A DNA stretch of 34,101 bases from Ophiothrix spiculata. Lineage: Eukaryota; Echinodermata; Ophiuroidea; Amphilepidida; Ophiotrichidae. Location: assembly GCA_000969725.1 (NCBI GenBank), contig JXSR01S009239.1. One strand, given 5' to 3'. The notes beneath the pieces were generated by a model. The model searched no databases. It was not told where the DNA came from and was given only the letters and a program-made list of their open reading frames with translations. The position numbers and the translations under genes are program-made. Positions 32,597-34,101 of this stretch are shown piece after piece. How positions within the stretch are numbered: position 1 is the first letter of the stretch; the number at the start of each line of letters is the position of its first letter.

Positions 32597-33000
32597 TTGA
32601 AAGGATCGCTTACCTTTTCCTTATTTGGCAAGACTTGTATTATTTTGAATAGGTTACTCACCTTTTCCTTATTTGGCAAGACTGTATGGTTTGGGAGTTT
32701 TTAGGTGTAAAATATTGAAAGGATCACTCGATCATTTTCCTTATTTGGCAAGACTTGTACAATTAGGGTGTTTCTTTAGGTGTATTATTTTGAATAGGTT
32801 ACTCAACTTTTCCATATTTGGCAAGACTTGTATGGTTTGGATGTTTTTTAAATGTAAAATATTGAAAGGATTACTTACCTTTAAAAAAGTTCCTTTTACT
32901 TATTTGGCAAAGACTTGTATAATTTGGGTGTTTCTTTAGGTGTATCATTTTTGAATAGATTACTCACCTTTTCCTTATTTGGCAAGACTTGTATGGTTTT
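32597..33000 (-). repeat. Array of six duplicated exon-end plus 5' splice-site units
   Basis: The word TTATTTGGCA (plus strand), marking the exon end, recurs at 32621, 32669, 32741, 32814 (one change), 32900 and 32975. On the minus strand each unit has TACAAGTCTTGCCAAATAAG-like exon sequence, GGAAAAG, a donor, and 25-40 nt of intron. Two intron types alternate: CCTATTCAAAATAATACACC (32975, 32814, 32669) and TCCTTTCAATATTTTACACC (32900, 32741, 32621), so the older unit is a dimer of about 150 bp. The unit at 32975 is the real exon end. GT donors survive at 32975, 32900 (displaced by an insertion), 32669 and 32621; they are lost at 32814 (TT) and 32741. No good acceptor lies within the units. 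Confidence 0.9.
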
Positions 33001-33107
33001 GGGTGGCTTCTTGGGTGCCACATTCATTGGCGGTAGATTGGAATAGTCACCATATGCTTGTTTGGGTGGCAGTAATGGTGGCACATCACCTGATGATGTC
33101 TTGGTTG
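32968..33107 (-). CDS. Internal 140-nt coding exon, proline-rich
   Basis: The acceptor (TTTGTTTCAG on the minus strand) lies just above 33107 and the donor GTGAGTAATC just below 32968. Two bases complete a Pro codon from the upstream exon, then 46 codons follow, including PPLLPPKQAYGDY and APKKPPKTIQVLPNKEK. PLLPPK fits PxLPxK. The exon ends at phase 0 and joins the APPLPAK exon. If the donor is not used, reading continues 23 codons past the exon (…TPKETPKLYKSLPNK) to a TAA at about 32896. That reading runs through the neighbouring repeat unit, which is in frame (75 bp away). Confidence 0.85.
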
Positions 33108-33114
33108 CTGAAAC

Positions 33115-33138
33115 AAATAGAGAGAGAGAGAGAGAAAG
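33115..33138 (-). repeat. (CT)n polypyrimidine tract before the 140-nt exon
   Basis: On the minus strand, TTTCTCTCTCTCTCTCTCTC leads into TATTTGTTTCAG. The microsatellite serves as, or extends, the polypyrimidine tract of the acceptor at 33108. Confidence 0.7.
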
Positions 33139-33432
33139 AAATGAATTCTTGAACTTAATGCCACAAAATATATAAAGATGTTTGAATATGGAAAGATTTA
33201 ACGTAAAATAATCCGCTCACAATCAGGCATGTTAACCACTCTTCTCTTCGGTATCTTCGTTACTGTCCATCCCTTGACGTGTTTTGTCCAAGTTAAATTA
33301 CTGCTGTTATATATCCCAAAAGAAAACATTCCAATACTGTCAAGCTTTGTCAACAACATGAGTGTTATCACTTGAAGAGACTACAAATTTAAAACTGTTA
33401 ATTTACGTGGAATGAGAGCCTTGTTAACTTAC

Positions 33433-33517
33433 GTGTATTGAGGGCCTTGATAGGTCTCGGCATCGGTGTATGGTTGGCTTTTTTCATATTCTTCCTTAGA
33501 GGTCTAGCACTAGATAA
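33433..33517 (-). CDS. Internal 85-nt coding exon, basic
   Basis: The acceptor AATATTGCAG (minus strand) lies above 33517 and the donor GTAAGTTAAC below 33433. It encodes 28 codons plus one base: LSSARPLRKNMKKANHTPMP then RPIKALNT. The leftover C joins CA of the next exon to give CCA (Pro). The other two frames contain stops. The peptide is basic and Pro-containing, with no domain that I recognise. Phase agreement across three exons is the main support. Upstream exons lie beyond the window or are not visible. Confidence 0.8.
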
Positions 33518-33558
33518 CTGCAATATTTAACATAAAATGCAACAATAAAGAAAAAAAT

Positions 33559-33632
33559 TGTTAATGTCATAACATCTGCATTTCCAATGATTTGCTGTTA
33601 ATGTCATAACATCTGCATTTCCAATGATTTGC
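33559..33632. repeat. 37-bp perfect tandem duplication in an intron
   Basis: TGTTAATGTCATAACATCTG continuing to GATTTGC is present twice without a mismatch (starts 33559 and 33596). It lies 40-115 nt upstream of the acceptor of the 85-nt exon, in transcript terms, so it duplicates the candidate branch-point region. Confidence 0.9.
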
Positions 33633-33639
33633 AGAAAAC

Positions 33640-34101
33640 AGAAAACTGAATTGAATACAAAATGTAAAATTTAACACGATGCCTCGGTAAACTTATACCA
33701 GTTGATAAATCCTCTACTTTATAGTTTTCACATTTTACTTTTGACTCCCTACATTTTAATGGAAAAAAATAGATAAGAGAGCAATAAGGCATTTAGTTAA
33801 TATAAATGTTCAATTAAGATACTCTCAGCAGTACAAGCCCAATCCCAGTACAAGGTGCCCAAAGGGATTAGGATTTCTACAAGGAATCTCGATTGCATTC
33901 ACACCTCACCCAATATTTGACAATGTACTATATAGGTTCACTAAAAAGAACAAAAGGTCCGCAAATAATACCCCCAAACCACAAAACCTTTTTTCACTTT
34001 CTAAAAACCATTGAATTTAGTTTAGGGCTCTTTGAAAACAAAAATGTTACCTCACAAAGGTTCCCCTTTTGAAATCCTGCACCCCCCCCCCCCCCCCCCC
34101 C
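33640..34101. other. Intronic sequence ending in a C20 run
   Basis: No further exon of the minus-strand gene is apparent. The last 20 bases (34082-34101) are all C, preceded by GAAATCCTGCA. This resembles the G-run element edges at 12613 (GGGGTGCGGATTTTC), so a related element may begin here. Confidence 0.4.

Noticed and set aside
32673-32939. 88-codon + strand frame with repeated GVF/ILKG words
   Set aside because: Antisense reading of the exon-end/donor repeat array; the periodicity comes from the repeat.
32597-33000. CRISPR-like array
   Set aside because: The units are variable, contiguous, derived from the adjacent exon and in an animal genome; there are no spacers.

Overview
The window is AT-rich nuclear DNA from an animal. 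It shows C2H2 zinc-finger arrays of the tandemly duplicated metazoan type, spliced coding exons with GT/AG borders, tRNA-derived SINE-like repeats, and many short inverted-repeat DNA transposons. The repeat types suggest a marine invertebrate deuterostome such as an echinoderm or hemichordate. That placement is inference from general familiarity; nothing in the sequence fixes the species.

Left part (1-13000): a cluster of three related C2H2 zinc-finger loci, all on the + strand. Copy 1 (about 281-2261) is a young pseudogene. It has a 44-bp deletion over the first finger, one nonsense codon and a pair of indels (+4, +5) that restore the frame. Copy 2 (9598-11037) is intact and encodes 479 residues: 12 canonical fingers, most joined by an unusual TKEKP linker, and a Pro/Ser tail that grew out of a CT-rich microsatellite. 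Copy 3 (about 11540-12577) is truncated and frameshifted many times. Copies 1 and 2 share upstream sequence, and copies 2 and 3 share downstream sequence, so they arose by segmental duplication. Between and inside them lie several non-autonomous DNA elements. Some have clear 8-bp target duplications (6140-6467; 7901-8800, itself nested inside an older TA-flanked element). One insertion (12586-12882) can be dated relative to the duplication, because copy 2 keeps the empty site.

Middle part (13000-24400): no convincing gene. It holds foldback elements, a three-fold degenerate duplication (blocks near 14.4-15.7, 17.1-19.9 and 20.3-22.9 kb), an ATC microsatellite, SINE-like pieces, a 946-bp TA-flanked element carrying a Lys-type tRNA-like sequence, a 93-bp tandem repeat, and a repeat carrying direct-repeat nuclear-receptor half-sites.

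Right part (24400-34101): the 3' end of a minus-strand gene. Three exons (33433-33517, 32968-33107, 31920-32042) join with matching phases into a proline-rich C-terminal tail holding two PxLPxK motifs, the class bound by Crk-type SH3 domains. A DOCK180-like or other Crk-binding adaptor protein is possible but unproven. The 7.5 kb to its left is AT-rich, without genes, and may be 3' UTR or downstream DNA. The most unusual structure in the window lies in the last intron (about 32597-33000): six tandem copies of the 3' end of the 140-nt exon together with its 5' splice site, alternating between two sequence types, with four of the six keeping a GT donor.
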